Assembly: GCA_002898075.1 (NCBI GenBank)
Contig: BDSV01000069.1
Location: forward strand, 1-33,201
DNA length: 33,201 bases
Reading direction: 5' to 3'
From: a bacterium BMS3Abin03
GTDB taxonomy: Bacteria; Bacteroidota; Ignavibacteria; Ignavibacteriales; Ignavibacteriaceae
The notes under the pieces: generated by a model
The model's input: only the letters and a program-made list of their open reading frames with translations
Database searches by the model: none
What the model was told of the DNA's origin: nothing
Position numbers and translations under genes: made by a program
Shown: positions 25,597-33,201 of the stretch, piece by piece
Layout: every line of letters begins with the position of its first letter
Numbering within the stretch: position 1 is the first letter of the stretch

Positions 25597-26629
25597 AATC
25601 AAAAACTCATCTGTATTAAAAACATTTTTAAATTACGGATTATCTTTAGCATTAGCCGGGGTATTCCTTTATATTGCTTTTTATGATGTAAACTTCGGAG
25701 AAGTTTTAAATCTTGTCTCAAACGCCTCATTATTCTGGATAGCCGTTTTTATAGTGTCTATACTTTTAGGTCATGTTGTCCGTACCATTCGCTGGAAAGT
25801 AATAATTTATTCAATAAAGCCGGATGCGAAATTCAAACATCTCTTCGGCGCATTAATGGTCGGGTACGGGGTAAACACTGTTACACCAAAACTCGGGGAG
25901 ATTACCCGTGCAGTGCTGCTCGGCAGATGGGAAAACCTTTCCCGCTCATCTATGTTCGGTACTGTAATAGTTGAAAGAGTAATTGATATTATTTCGCTGG
26001 GATTTGCAGTGCTGGTTTCGGCATTTATCTGGCGCAAAAATTTATATGAGAGTTTCCCGTGGCTCGAAACCGCACTCTATCTCGCTGCAATAGTTATGCT
26101 GTCTATCCTGCTGCTGATATATCTTTCCATTCGCTTTAAAGAAAAATTTTACGGTTGGATAGTTAAAATATTTGGTAAAATATCTCAGAAGTTTGCTCAC
26201 AAACTTGCGCATGTTTTTGAAATGCTTACTGAAGGTTTCTCCGCTCTTAAAGGCACGAAAAATTATCTGCTTACATTTCTTTTAACAATTTTGCTGTTAG
26301 CTGTTTATGCACTCAGTTCATACATCGGATTTTTTACGCTTTACATGCAGCCGGTAACTTACGAAATGGGCTGGGTGCTGATGAGTATTGCGGCAATCGG
26401 CGTGGTTATTCCTACACCCGGAGGTATGGGCTCTTATCATACGCTTGCAAAATCGACTTTGGTTTTACTTTTCAATTTCCCCGAAACAATCAGTGTGGCT
26501 TATGCATTTTTAACTCACATAATTTCTTACTTTTTGTTTATCTTTATTGCTTTAATAATCTTTTTTATTATGAATAAGCAGCATGATAACATATTTAAAG
26601 TAGTTAAAGCAGATCTGGATGATTTATGA
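25583..26629 (+). CDS. Lysylphosphatidylglycerol synthase TM-region / flippase-like membrane protein
   Basis: The 348-residue protein has about eight membrane helices and matches the UPF0104/AglD-like group, the membrane part of MprF without the aminoacyltransferase domain. VRTIRWKVII, GYGVNTVTPKLGEITRA, VIVERVIDIISLGFAVLV and IPTPGGMGSYH are typical of it. Members are thought to move or modify lipids or lipid-linked sugars; the substrate here is unknown. The start is a TTG at 25583 that overlaps lolA by 14 bases; no ATG fits before the first helix. The stop overlaps the next gene by 4 bases (ATGA), so the three genes look like one unit. Confidence 0.88.
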   Translation: MTSDKIKNSSVLKTFLNYGLSLALAGVFLYIAFYDVNFGEVLNLVSNASLFWIAVFIVSILLGHVVRTIRWKVIIYSIKPDAKFKHLFGALMVGYGVNTVTPKLGEITRAVLLGRWENLSRSSMFGTVIVERVIDIISLGFAVLVSAFIWRKNLYESFPWLETALYLAAIVMLSILLLIYLSIRFKEKFYGWIVKIFGKISQKFAHKLAHVFEMLTEGFSALKGTKNYLLTFLLTILLLAVYALSSYIGFFTLYMQPVTYEMGWVLMSIAAIGVVIPTPGGMGSYHTLAKSTLVLLFNFPETISVAYAFLTHIISYFLFIFIALIIFFIMNKQHDNIFKVVKADLDDL

Positions 26630-27288
26630 AAAAAAAGTTCTTGGTAATAATATTTCTTTTTATCGGCAGCCCGGTTTTTGCACAGGGCGAACTCAAAGGA
26701 GTAATGGGGATAAATTTTGTAAGCATTCCTTCCATGCAGGATTATATAAATCAAAATTTTGCGCCTCAGAATAATCAGTTATTAAGTTTCATCTCTACAG
26801 TAATTTTTGCTGGTGAGGGCGGATTGTTTTTAAACAAATCATTTGAATTAACACTAGAGACGGCTTATCAAATTTACTCTTATACTAATACACAGTTAAC
26901 CGGGAAATATGAACTGGATTATAATAATTTTATGCCTTCGATTCTTGCTTACTATGTTATATCCGGTGCGGGTTATAACTTCAAATTTGGCGGAGGGCTA
27001 GGTGTCCGGTTTGCAAGTGTTAATGAATCGTTACCTGCTGCAACTGTAACAATAACTAATTACAGTTCTATAGGTTTCGGGGGAATTATGCGAATCGAAG
27101 GGAACACACTCCTTGGCGGCAACGTTTATGCAAACATTGGTGCGGAGCTGAGGTATGATGTTAACGGTGAGCCCGAATATAACGGCGAACCCCTTTATAA
27201 CCATATTATCTCTGATAATGTAAACTTCAATACTTTTTCAACCGGAGTTCGCCTGGGTGTAACGTACATATTCGGAGCTGCCAATTGA
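26626..27288 (+). CDS. Small outer-membrane beta-barrel protein
   Basis: The 220-residue protein starts with a signal peptide (MKKKFLVIIFLFIGSPVFAQ). The rest has alternating hydrophobic strands with Gly and aromatic girdles (AYYVISGAGYNFKFGGGLGV, TGVRLGVTYIFG), which suggests an eight- to ten-strand barrel. Only a broad OmpA/OprF-like resemblance can be claimed, and no binding or enzymatic role is visible. It overlaps the flippase-like gene (ATGA) and the uppP start (TTGA) by 4 bases each, so it is translationally linked to envelope-lipid genes. Confidence 0.75.
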   Translation: MKKKFLVIIFLFIGSPVFAQGELKGVMGINFVSIPSMQDYINQNFAPQNNQLLSFISTVIFAGEGGLFLNKSFELTLETAYQIYSYTNTQLTGKYELDYNNFMPSILAYYVISGAGYNFKFGGGLGVRFASVNESLPAATVTITNYSSIGFGGIMRIEGNTLLGGNVYANIGAELRYDVNGEPEYNGEPLYNHIISDNVNFNTFSTGVRLGVTYIFGAAN

Positions 27289-28133
27289 ACATATTCGAAG
27301 CCATCCTTCTCGGTTTAATTCAGGGGCTTTCTGAATTTCTTCCTATCAGCAGCAGTGCCCATTTAACGCTTACAGGAAAATTCTTAAATTTAATTTCCGA
27401 ACAACACCCCGAATATTGGACCGCCTTTATTGCGGTAATTCAATTAGGCACGTTGTTATCTGTTCTTTCATACTTTTGGAAAGATATTATTAATATCACA
27501 AAAGATTTTCTGCGAGATAATTTTAAACAACGTTTACGATATGCCGATCAAACATTGAATTCGAGGTTAGGATGGATGATCGCCGTCGGTACTATCCCGG
27601 TTGTGGTTGTCGGTTTAATGATGAAAGAGATTATCGAGGGATCTATCACAAAAAATTTATATGTCATTGCCGTAAGCTTAATTCTCTTCGCCGTTATACT
27701 TGCAATTTCCGAAAAGGCAGCCGCGCACAAGCGCGAAATAAAGGAATTAAAATTAATCGATTCTTTATTTATAGGAATAGCCCAGGCATTCGCTTTAGTT
27801 CCCGGTGCCTCACGCTCGGGCACAACTATTACGGGCGGTTTGTTTGTCGGGTTAAAAAGATCGGATGCTGCAAGATATTCGTTCCTGTTAAGCATTCCAG
27901 CAGTTTTTGCCAGCGGCGTTTTTGAATTGCTCGGAGCAATAAAATATTTAAACACAACTATGGTAATAAATTTGGTAATTGCAACATTAACAGCAGCGGT
28001 AAGCGGTTATTTTGCAATTGATTTCCTTATAAAGTTTTTAAAAAGGCATTCCACGTTTATTTTTGTTTATTACAGGATAATATTAGGATTAATAATAATT
28101 ACATTGTTACTAAGTAACGCTATTAAACCATAG
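27285..28133 (+). CDS. uppP: Undecaprenyl-diphosphatase
   Basis: Inner-membrane BacA-type enzyme that recycles undecaprenyl diphosphate to the monophosphate carrier for cell-wall and O-antigen synthesis. The 282 residues have about eight membrane helices. LGLIQGLSEFLPISSSAHL holds the Q/E-XXX-E catalytic pair (Gln13, Glu17), and ALVPGASRSGTTITGG holds the conserved PGxSRS loop. The start is a TTG at 27285 overlapping the upstream stop as TTGA, and the length matches the family. A small GC hairpin (CGCAG 28134-28138, CTGCG 28144-28148) follows directly but lacks a T run. Confidence 0.96.
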   Translation: MNIFEAILLGLIQGLSEFLPISSSAHLTLTGKFLNLISEQHPEYWTAFIAVIQLGTLLSVLSYFWKDIINITKDFLRDNFKQRLRYADQTLNSRLGWMIAVGTIPVVVVGLMMKEIIEGSITKNLYVIAVSLILFAVILAISEKAAAHKREIKELKLIDSLFIGIAQAFALVPGASRSGTTITGGLFVGLKRSDAARYSFLLSIPAVFASGVFELLGAIKYLNTTMVINLVIATLTAAVSGYFAIDFLIKFLKRHSTFIFVYYRIILGLIIITLLLSNAIKP

Positions 28134-28214
28134 CGCAGGGAAGCTGCGGGGAAAATATTAAATTGAAAAAACAAAAGATTTTATTCTTCAACTTGATTTA
28201 ACTGATAATACTAT

Positions 28215-28221
28215 AAGGAGG
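28215..28221 (+). promoter_or_regulatory. Near-perfect ribosome binding site of the cyclophilin gene
   Basis: AAGGAGG ends 9 bases before the ATG at 28231. It is the strongest Shine-Dalgarno noticed in this window, where most genes have weak or no sites, and suggests high translation. Confidence 0.8.
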
Positions 28222-28230
28222 TAAAAACAA

Positions 28231-28848
28231 ATGAAACAAATTTTAATCGTGTTTATCACACTGTTCGTATTCGTTACGGTTAATTGTTCCGAAAATCAAA
28301 ACAAAAATAATATTAATAACGGGAAAGAAACTATTCTTATGAGCGATTCAATTTTAGTGGCTGTGATAAAAACAAATATGGGTACGATCGAGTTAGAACT
28401 TTATCCGGATAAAACTCCTAAGACAGTTGAAAATTTTGTCGGTCTGGCTGAAAAGGGTTTTTATAACGGCGTTATATTTCACAGGGTGATTGATAATTTT
28501 ATGATTCAGGGCGGCGACCCTACCGGTACCGGGAGAGGCGGCGAGAGTTTTTGGGGAGGCAGATTCGAGGATGAAATAGTTCCCGAATTAAAATTTGATG
28601 AACCCGGTATGCTTGCAATGGCTAATTCCGGTCCCAATACCAACACGAGTCAATTCTTTATTACACTTGTACCTACACCATGGCTAAACGGACATCACAC
28701 GATTTTTGGCAAAGTTATAAGCGGAATGGACGTGGTTAAAGCAATCGGCAAGGTTGATGCTTCTAAACCGGATAACAGACCAATTAAGGATGTTGTAATG
28801 GAAAAAGTAACGATTGAAAAAAGAGCATTGCCAAAACCCGAAAAATAA
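28231..28848 (+). CDS. Exported cyclophilin-type peptidyl-prolyl isomerase
   Basis: The 205-residue protein has an N-terminal hydrophobic leader ending VFVTVNC. This looks like a lipoprotein signal with an unusual Asn before the Cys, so it may be a lipoprotein or a plain signal peptide. The cyclophilin domain (about 45-195) shows [19 protein letters not shown] with the catalytic Arg, then [20 protein letters not shown]. It would speed folding of proline-containing proteins in the periplasm. An AAGGAGG precedes the ATG. The gene seems to be a single unit between uppP and the transporter repeat. Confidence 0.93.
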   Translation: MKQILIVFITLFVFVTVNCSENQNKNNINNGKETILMSDSILVAVIKTNMGTIELELYPDKTPKTVENFVGLAEKGFYNGVIFHRVIDNFMIQGGDPTGTGRGGESFWGGRFEDEIVPELKFDEPGMLAMANSGPNTNTSQFFITLVPTPWLNGHHTIFGKVISGMDVVKAIGKVDASKPDNRPIKDVVMEKVTIEKRALPKPEK

Positions 28849-28860
28849 TTTGTATCCATT

Positions 28861-28950
28861 ATGAAACGAGTATGTAAGAATACTCACATAAAGAAAATTA
28901 TTGTAATGCGGGTTCCATTTAACCGTACTATAAAATTATAAATAGATGAA
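28861..28950 (+). repeat. Leader repeat, copy 1 (before NSS transporter)
   Basis: This element recurs at 30443-30576. Shared parts are ATGAAACGAG at the left end, a 22-base block (28904-28925) with 18 matches to copy 2, and TATAAAATTATAAA (28929-28942) ending 3 bases before the transporter's ATG. The start codon itself lies inside the repeat. It may be a duplicated 5' leader. Confidence 0.7.
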
Positions 28951-30433
28951 ACAGATGAAACAGCAAGAGTTTTTTTCATCACGTTGGGCATTGATTATTG
29001 CTACCGTTGGTATTGCTGTCGGTACTGGAAACATCTGGCGGTTCTCGCGCATTGTTGCAAAGAACGGGGGAGGTTCGTTTTTAATTCCATGGGTAATATT
29101 TTTACTTATCTGGTCTGTACCTTTAATTATTGCCGAATTCGCCATCGGAAAATCGACCCGTATGGGACCTGTAGGCGCGTTTGCTAAGATCGGAGGGAAA
29201 AAATATGGATGGATGGGAGCGTTTGTCGTATTCGTTGCTACCGCAATTATGTTTTACTATTCCGTTGTTACAGGATGGTGTTTAAGGTATTTCTTTTCTG
29301 CAGTTTCCGGTGATCTTTTTAAAGCCGTAGATTATGAGATATACTGGAATCAGTTTGCTTCCGGTTATCAGCCGCTGCTTTTTCATTTCATCTCAATTTC
29401 GTTTGTTGCTTATGTTGTTATGAAAGGAATAACAAAGGGGATAGAGCGGGTTACTAAGATACTCGTTCCGTCTTTACTCGTTATCCTACTTATTTTATTT
29501 GTAAGAGCCGTTACTCTTCCGAATGCTGTTGAGGGACTAAAATATTTTTTTACACCCGATATAAATGTTATACTCGATTATAAAGTCTGGCTGAACGCAC
29601 TTACTCAAAATGCGTGGGATACAGGTGCGGGCTGGGGATTGATATTAGCTTATGCGATCTATATGAAAAATACGGAAGACATCTCCCTTAATGCCGCTCT
29701 AATAGGGTTTGGAAATAACAGCATTTCTATTCTTGCCGGAATTACAATTTTCTCTACGGTGTTTGCATTAGTACCGAATTCAGATATTGCGATGAAGCAA
29801 ATTACGCAATCGGGTCCGGCGAATACCGGATTGACTTTTATTTATCTCCCGCTGCTCTTCAGCAAGATGTCGGGCAGTAGCGCAGTTAATCTTTTCTTCG
29901 CATCGATTTTCTTCCTTGCTCTTTTCTTCGCTGCTTTCACATCTCTCATCTCTATGGTTGAGCTGTCTACAAGAACATTAACCGATTTCGGATTCAAAAG
30001 AAAACGATCGATAGCAATTGTAGCTTGCATCGGATTTTTGCTGGGTATTCCATCTGCAATTGATTTGAGATTTTTGGCTAACCAGGATTGGGTATGGGGA
30101 GTGGGATTGATTTTAAGCGGTGCTTTCTTTGCTTTTATACTTTGGAAATACGGAATTGATAAATTCAGAAAAGAAGTCATCAACGGGGCGGGCAGCGATA
30201 TTAAAATTGGTAAATGGTATAATTATGTAATTGGAATTTTAATTCCGATACAAGTTGTAATTTTAATTTCCTGGTGGCTTATATCTTCCGTTTCGTGGGA
30301 CCCCGAATGGTGGAATCCTTTTCACGCAGAAAACGCAGGTACGGCAATTTTTCAATGGGCAACTGTGTTAACAGTTTTTATTTTAGCCAATAAGTATATT
30401 GTAAAGCGAACTTTGAATAAAAATAATTCTTAA
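28946..30433 (+). CDS. Sodium-dependent amino-acid transporter, NSS/SNF family (MetP-like)
   Basis: The 495-residue protein has about twelve membrane helices. The first holds VGTGNIWRFSRIVAKNGGGSF, the broken-helix sodium- and substrate-binding motif of neurotransmitter:sodium symporters. QNAWDTGAGWGLILAYA is the conserved helix 6 segment. A 40-residue MetS-like partner at 30572 suggests a MetPS-type system for neutral amino acids such as methionine or alanine; the substrate is inferred from that pairing. The ATG at 28946 is followed by a tandem ATGAAACAG, so an ATG at 28955 is also possible. Its leader is repeated before the small subunit. Confidence 0.95.
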   Translation: MKQMKQQEFFSSRWALIIATVGIAVGTGNIWRFSRIVAKNGGGSFLIPWVIFLLIWSVPLIIAEFAIGKSTRMGPVGAFAKIGGKKYGWMGAFVVFVATAIMFYYSVVTGWCLRYFFSAVSGDLFKAVDYEIYWNQFASGYQPLLFHFISISFVAYVVMKGITKGIERVTKILVPSLLVILLILFVRAVTLPNAVEGLKYFFTPDINVILDYKVWLNALTQNAWDTGAGWGLILAYAIYMKNTEDISLNAALIGFGNNSISILAGITIFSTVFALVPNSDIAMKQITQSGPANTGLTFIYLPLLFSKMSGSSAVNLFFASIFFLALFFAAFTSLISMVELSTRTLTDFGFKRKRSIAIVACIGFLLGIPSAIDLRFLANQDWVWGVGLILSGAFFAFILWKYGIDKFRKEVINGAGSDIKIGKWYNYVIGILIPIQVVILISWWLISSVSWDPEWWNPFHAENAGTAIFQWATVLTVFILANKYIVKRTLNKNNS

Positions 30434-30442
30434 TTTGATGGT

Positions 30443-30576
30443 ATGAAACGAGCATGAAAAAATATTTACACACAAAGGAATGATTATAATGCGAATTCCA
30501 TATGACCGAAACAAGAAATTATAGACATATGAAACGAGTTCCATCTGCTAAAAATATAAAATTATAAACGGATGAA
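30443..30576 (+). repeat. Leader repeat, copy 2 (before small subunit)
   Basis: This copy resembles 28861-28950 with an insertion carrying a second ATGAAACGAG (30529-30538). The 22-base block is at 30487-30508. TATAAAATTATAAA (30555-30568) lies 3 bases before the ATG of the small ORF at 30572, with the same spacing as before the transporter. Confidence 0.7.
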
Positions 30577-30694
30577 TTTAAGCACAATAATAACTATGAT
30601 TATCGTAATTGGTCTTGTATGGGGAGGATTGGGTTTCTTCCTTCTGCGTGCAATCAAATACGAAAAAATAAAATCTGAAAATGGCAAAGACTAA
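30572..30694 (+). CDS. MetS-like small subunit of NSS transporter
   Basis: A 40-codon ORF encodes a single hydrophobic helix (about 5-28) with IVIGLVWGGLGFFLL, followed by a basic/acidic tail (RAIKYEKIKSENGKD). The WGG after an Ile/Val-rich start is the signature of the MetS/MaAIMP small-subunit family, which in Corynebacterium is needed for transport by MetP. It lies right after an NSS transporter, the known context, and its start has the same repeated leader. It overlaps holA by 14 bases. It is easy to miss because it is so short. No Shine-Dalgarno is visible, so the start rests on context. Confidence 0.85.
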   Translation: MNLSTIITMIIVIGLVWGGLGFFLLRAIKYEKIKSENGKD

Positions 30695-31688
30695 AGCACC
30701 ATCGGTTTTAGATGTACTTTCCGATTTAAAGAAAGGAAACATAAAGCCGTTATATTATTTTTTCGGGGAGGATTATTTTATACTGCAGAGTGCGGTAAAA
30801 GCTGTTAAGGAAGCTGCTTCCCCGTTTATCACATCTGATTTTGATAAGGAAACTATTTACGGGAACGACAAAACAATTCACGAAGTTTTAGATTATGCAT
30901 CGTCCTTCCCCTTCGGTTCGGAAAAGAAATTAATTATTTTAAAAGAGTTTGAAAAAGTAAAAGATAAAAAACCGCTTGCCGGTTATTCTCAATCCCCCGT
31001 TGATTTTACTGTGTTAGTAGTGGTTCATAACGGAAGCATTTCGAGTATAACTTCGGAACCGTATAAAACTCTTATGCAAAACGGTTATCTTTTTGAAGCA
31101 AAGGAGCTGAAGGGTAAAAATCTTCTTAGCTGGCTTATCAAATCGGTCGAAGCGAAAGGTAAGACAATCTTATCCGAGAATGCGCAGGTGCTTATCGATA
31201 TGGTCGGTGAAGACAGGAACCTGATCGAAGCACAGCTCGAGAAAATTTTGATATTTATGAATGATCAAACGGAGATTACGTTTGATTACATTAAAGATTT
31301 ATCTTCGAGATTAAAGCAGCATTCGATTTTCGATCTGCAAAATGCCATCGGTAAGAAGCAAAAAGATAAGGCAATCGAGGTGGCTTTTAATCTGCTTAAT
31401 AACGGGAAGGAACCCGTTTTTATTGTAGCTATGCTCACAAAGTATTTTACAGGACTTTCCCGCGTGAGCGAATTAAAAAAGGAAAACGTCCCGCTCCAGC
31501 AAGCAGCAAGGATTGTGGGCACTCATCATTTTTATTATAAGGATTACCAGCAGGCACGGGCAATCTATTCCGATGATGAAATCAGGAATGCCTTTCGTGC
31601 ATTGCTGAAGGCAGACCTGTCAATCAAAACCACTTCGATGGAGAATAAGAATCTGGTTACTGTTTTGATCTCTGAAATTTTAAGTTGA
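30681..31688 (+). CDS. holA: DNA polymerase III, delta subunit
   Basis: The 335-residue clamp-loader subunit opens the beta sliding clamp. NIKPLYYFFGEDYFILQSAVKAVKEAA is the typical N-terminal pattern, followed by LIILKEFEKVKDKK. The C-terminal part (about 205-330) has QHSIFDLQNAIGKKQKDKAIEVAFNLL and IVAMLTKYFTGLSRVSELK of the collar domain. No Walker A site is present, as expected for delta. The ATG at 30681 lies inside the small-subunit gene, and no Shine-Dalgarno is visible. The 258 bases after it hold a weak AT-rich hairpin (AAAATAG 31849-31855, CTATTTT 31862-31868) and nothing else recognised. Confidence 0.93.
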   Translation: MAKTKAPSVLDVLSDLKKGNIKPLYYFFGEDYFILQSAVKAVKEAASPFITSDFDKETIYGNDKTIHEVLDYASSFPFGSEKKLIILKEFEKVKDKKPLAGYSQSPVDFTVLVVVHNGSISSITSEPYKTLMQNGYLFEAKELKGKNLLSWLIKSVEAKGKTILSENAQVLIDMVGEDRNLIEAQLEKILIFMNDQTEITFDYIKDLSSRLKQHSIFDLQNAIGKKQKDKAIEVAFNLLNNGKEPVFIVAMLTKYFTGLSRVSELKKENVPLQQAARIVGTHHFYYKDYQQARAIYSDDEIRNAFRALLKADLSIKTTSMENKNLVTVLISEILS

Positions 31689-31946
31689 TGGATTTGCGGG
31701 GTTAAAGATTACATTTTTTTACGCGTTGTAGAATGATTGTGCCGCGGGTGCCGGTAATGATAAATGTGCTGTTTTTTTTAAGGTTGTGTCATTGGCGGCA
31801 GGATACTGTCCTATCCCACGTTTTTTTATGTGCAATTAGTCTTTATGGAAAATAGCTGTGAACTATTTTTCTCAATCTCGCCTTTTTTAATTAATTTACG
31901 GGCTGGATGAAACATAATTAACAATTCACAAGTATAAGTACGGTTA

Positions 31947-32531
31947 ATGGATAATAATCTTAATGCTCTTTCCGATGAAAAACTGATTGCCGAATTTCAG
32001 CAGACAGGAAACGAAAGAGCTTTTGAAATTTTAGTACAGCGATACAAAAATCCGTTAACAAATTATGTGTTCAGATTTTTAGGAAATTATGAAGCTTGTA
32101 TGGATGTTGTTCAGGAAACAATGATAAAGTTTTACCGCTATAAAGATAATTACAGCAGCGTTGCAAAATTTTCCACATGGATTTATACAATAGCAGGCAA
32201 CCTTGCACGAACGGAATACAGAAGACAGAAGAGAAGAAGTTTCTTTTCGATAAACGATTACGGGGAAGAGCATAAAACGTACGATATACCGGATGAATCG
32301 TACCGACCCGATATAATGACCGACAGCGGAATTAAAGATGAGATAATTCAAAAAGCATTGTTGAAAGTTAAGGAAGTTTACAGGGAAGTGGTTATTCTCA
32401 GAGATGTTCAGGGACTTTCTTACGAGGAGATATCCGAAATTACAGGTTTAAATGAAGGAACGGTCAAATCAAGAATAAACAGGGGGCGGGCACAACTGCA
32501 GAAATTGCTGAAAGATATTTATAATGAGTGA
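31947..32531 (+). CDS. ECF-type RNA polymerase sigma factor
   Basis: The 194-residue protein has region 2 (about 20-95) with FEILVQRYKNPLTNYVFRFLG and DVVQETMIKFYRYKDNY, ending in the -10-binding KFSTWIYTIAGNLARTEYRR. Region 4 (about 125-190) has LRDVQGLSYEEISEITGLNEGTVKSRINRGRAQL as a helix-turn-helix. The linker is long and lacks region 3, so this is an ECF (sigma-E-like) factor. No Shine-Dalgarno precedes the ATG at 31947. Its stop overlaps the next gene by 8 bases, the usual sigma/anti-sigma layout. The target regulon is unknown. Confidence 0.93.
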   Translation: MDNNLNALSDEKLIAEFQQTGNERAFEILVQRYKNPLTNYVFRFLGNYEACMDVVQETMIKFYRYKDNYSSVAKFSTWIYTIAGNLARTEYRRQKRRSFFSINDYGEEHKTYDIPDESYRPDIMTDSGIKDEIIQKALLKVKEVYREVVILRDVQGLSYEEISEITGLNEGTVKSRINRGRAQLQKLLKDIYNE

Positions 32532-33183
32532 TATAAAAATGGAAAATAATGAAAAGAAATACGAAGACGTAATAAAAACTCTTAAAGGGTTGCAGCAGGT
32601 TAAAGCTTCGCCGAATTTTGAAGCCGGTTTAAAAAGACGGTTGAATGAGGAAAAATATAGTAAGGAAGAAAGTTTTGTTAAGAAATTCTTTGTTCCGTCA
32701 AAATTAATTATTTCATTTGGATTAGCAGCAGCACTAATAATGTTTTTTGTATTCAATCCGTTTGCGGATGAAACTGAAAATCCATTTATGATGCAGCCGA
32801 AGGTAAGAGAAAATATGATTGTGGTTGATTATGATATGAATACAGGTATGATAGACAAGAAATCGCTAAAGAATGAAGAAAAAATGAAAAGATCGGATGC
32901 TGAAGAAGAAAAAGATGAAATGAAGATGAGCGAAGCGCCGTTAATGGAGAAATCTCTTGTTGAAGGTGAAGAACCCGCTCCACCGGAGTCAACCGTTACT
33001 GATACTGAGACTGAAGTTGCCGCTACCGATGAAATGACCGCACCGCCTAGGGCAACCGGCTTTGCAATTAGAAAATCCGGGTTGAATTTCAGACAGGTAA
33101 AACCTACGCAAGAAGAGCAAAAAGAGATCCAAATGCTTAAAAAGAAGATTCAAGTTGTTCAAAAGAAAGAAAATGCGGAATAG
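32524..33183 (+). CDS. Single-pass membrane protein, possible anti-sigma factor
   Basis: The 219-residue protein is not recognised as a family. A short N-terminal cytoplasmic part (about 1-57; SPNFEAGLKRRL) precedes one membrane helix (about 58-80; LIISFGLAAALIMFF). The outer part is acidic, Glu/Pro-rich and low-complexity (about 110-185), ending in a Lys/Gln coiled-coil-like tail. No zinc-binding HxxxCxxC anti-sigma motif was seen. Its 8-base overlap with the ECF sigma gene strongly suggests it regulates that sigma factor; this is inference from position. The ATG at 32524 is used, with a second in-frame ATG at 32539. It ends 18 bases before the window edge. Confidence 0.75.
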   Translation: MSDIKMENNEKKYEDVIKTLKGLQQVKASPNFEAGLKRRLNEEKYSKEESFVKKFFVPSKLIISFGLAAALIMFFVFNPFADETENPFMMQPKVRENMIVVDYDMNTGMIDKKSLKNEEKMKRSDAEEEKDEMKMSEAPLMEKSLVEGEEPAPPESTVTDTETEVAATDEMTAPPRATGFAIRKSGLNFRQVKPTQEEQKEIQMLKKKIQVVQKKENAE

Positions 33184-33201
33184 TAATTTCTCATTCAGTA
33201 G

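Noticed and set aside
31849-31868. AT-rich hairpin after holA as a terminator
   Set aside because: The stem has only 7 pairs with one G-C pair and lies about 160 bases from the holA stop; not strong enough to list.

Overview
This 33.2 kb window is low-GC bacterial chromosome. It reads like a member of the Ignavibacteria or a close relative in the Bacteroidota/Chlorobi lineage. The clues are predicted outer-membrane lipoproteins and beta-barrels, LolA, a bacterial-type AspRS, several TTG starts and weak Shine-Dalgarno sequences. The assignment is inference, because there is no rRNA gene here. Nearly all genes are on the + strand; aspS is the exception. No tRNA, CRISPR array, transposase or prophage gene was seen.

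Layout. Positions 1-171 hold the 5' part of a broken second aspS copy on the - strand. Its first 127 bases are identical to the inside of the intact aspS. A multi-pass membrane protein (285-1811) then converges with intact aspS (1808-3580, - strand). From 4083 to 8750 lies an accessory envelope cassette: two unrecognised lipoproteins, a predicted outer-membrane barrel fused to an Ig-like and a transglutaminase-like domain, and a FecR-like/TPR protein. A long hairpin (8900-8987) and a small LapA-like membrane protein follow.

From 9329 to 18141 runs the classic translation/RNA operon rimP-nusA-infB-rbfA-truB-ribF-rpsO-pnp, closed by an intrinsic terminator at about 18151-18191. From 18399 to 31688 is a run of mostly housekeeping genes: RNase G, a small transaldolase, gcvT, a ComB-family phosphatase, ftsK, lolA, a flippase-like membrane protein, a small barrel, uppP, a cyclophilin, a sodium:amino-acid symporter (NSS) with a 40-residue MetS-like partner, and holA. 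The window ends with an ECF sigma factor and a co-translated single-pass membrane protein that may be its anti-sigma factor.

Most notable points: the barrel/Ig/transglutaminase fusion and its lipoprotein neighbours; the tiny MetS-like gene, which shares a duplicated leader with its transporter; a hairpin before rpsO that carries the G-U/G-C pair recognised by S15; a terminator-like hairpin abutting the rimP start codon; and the exact 127-base aspS repeat at the window edge, which may be a real duplication or an assembly-graph effect. No large, clearly novel system was found beyond the envelope cassette.
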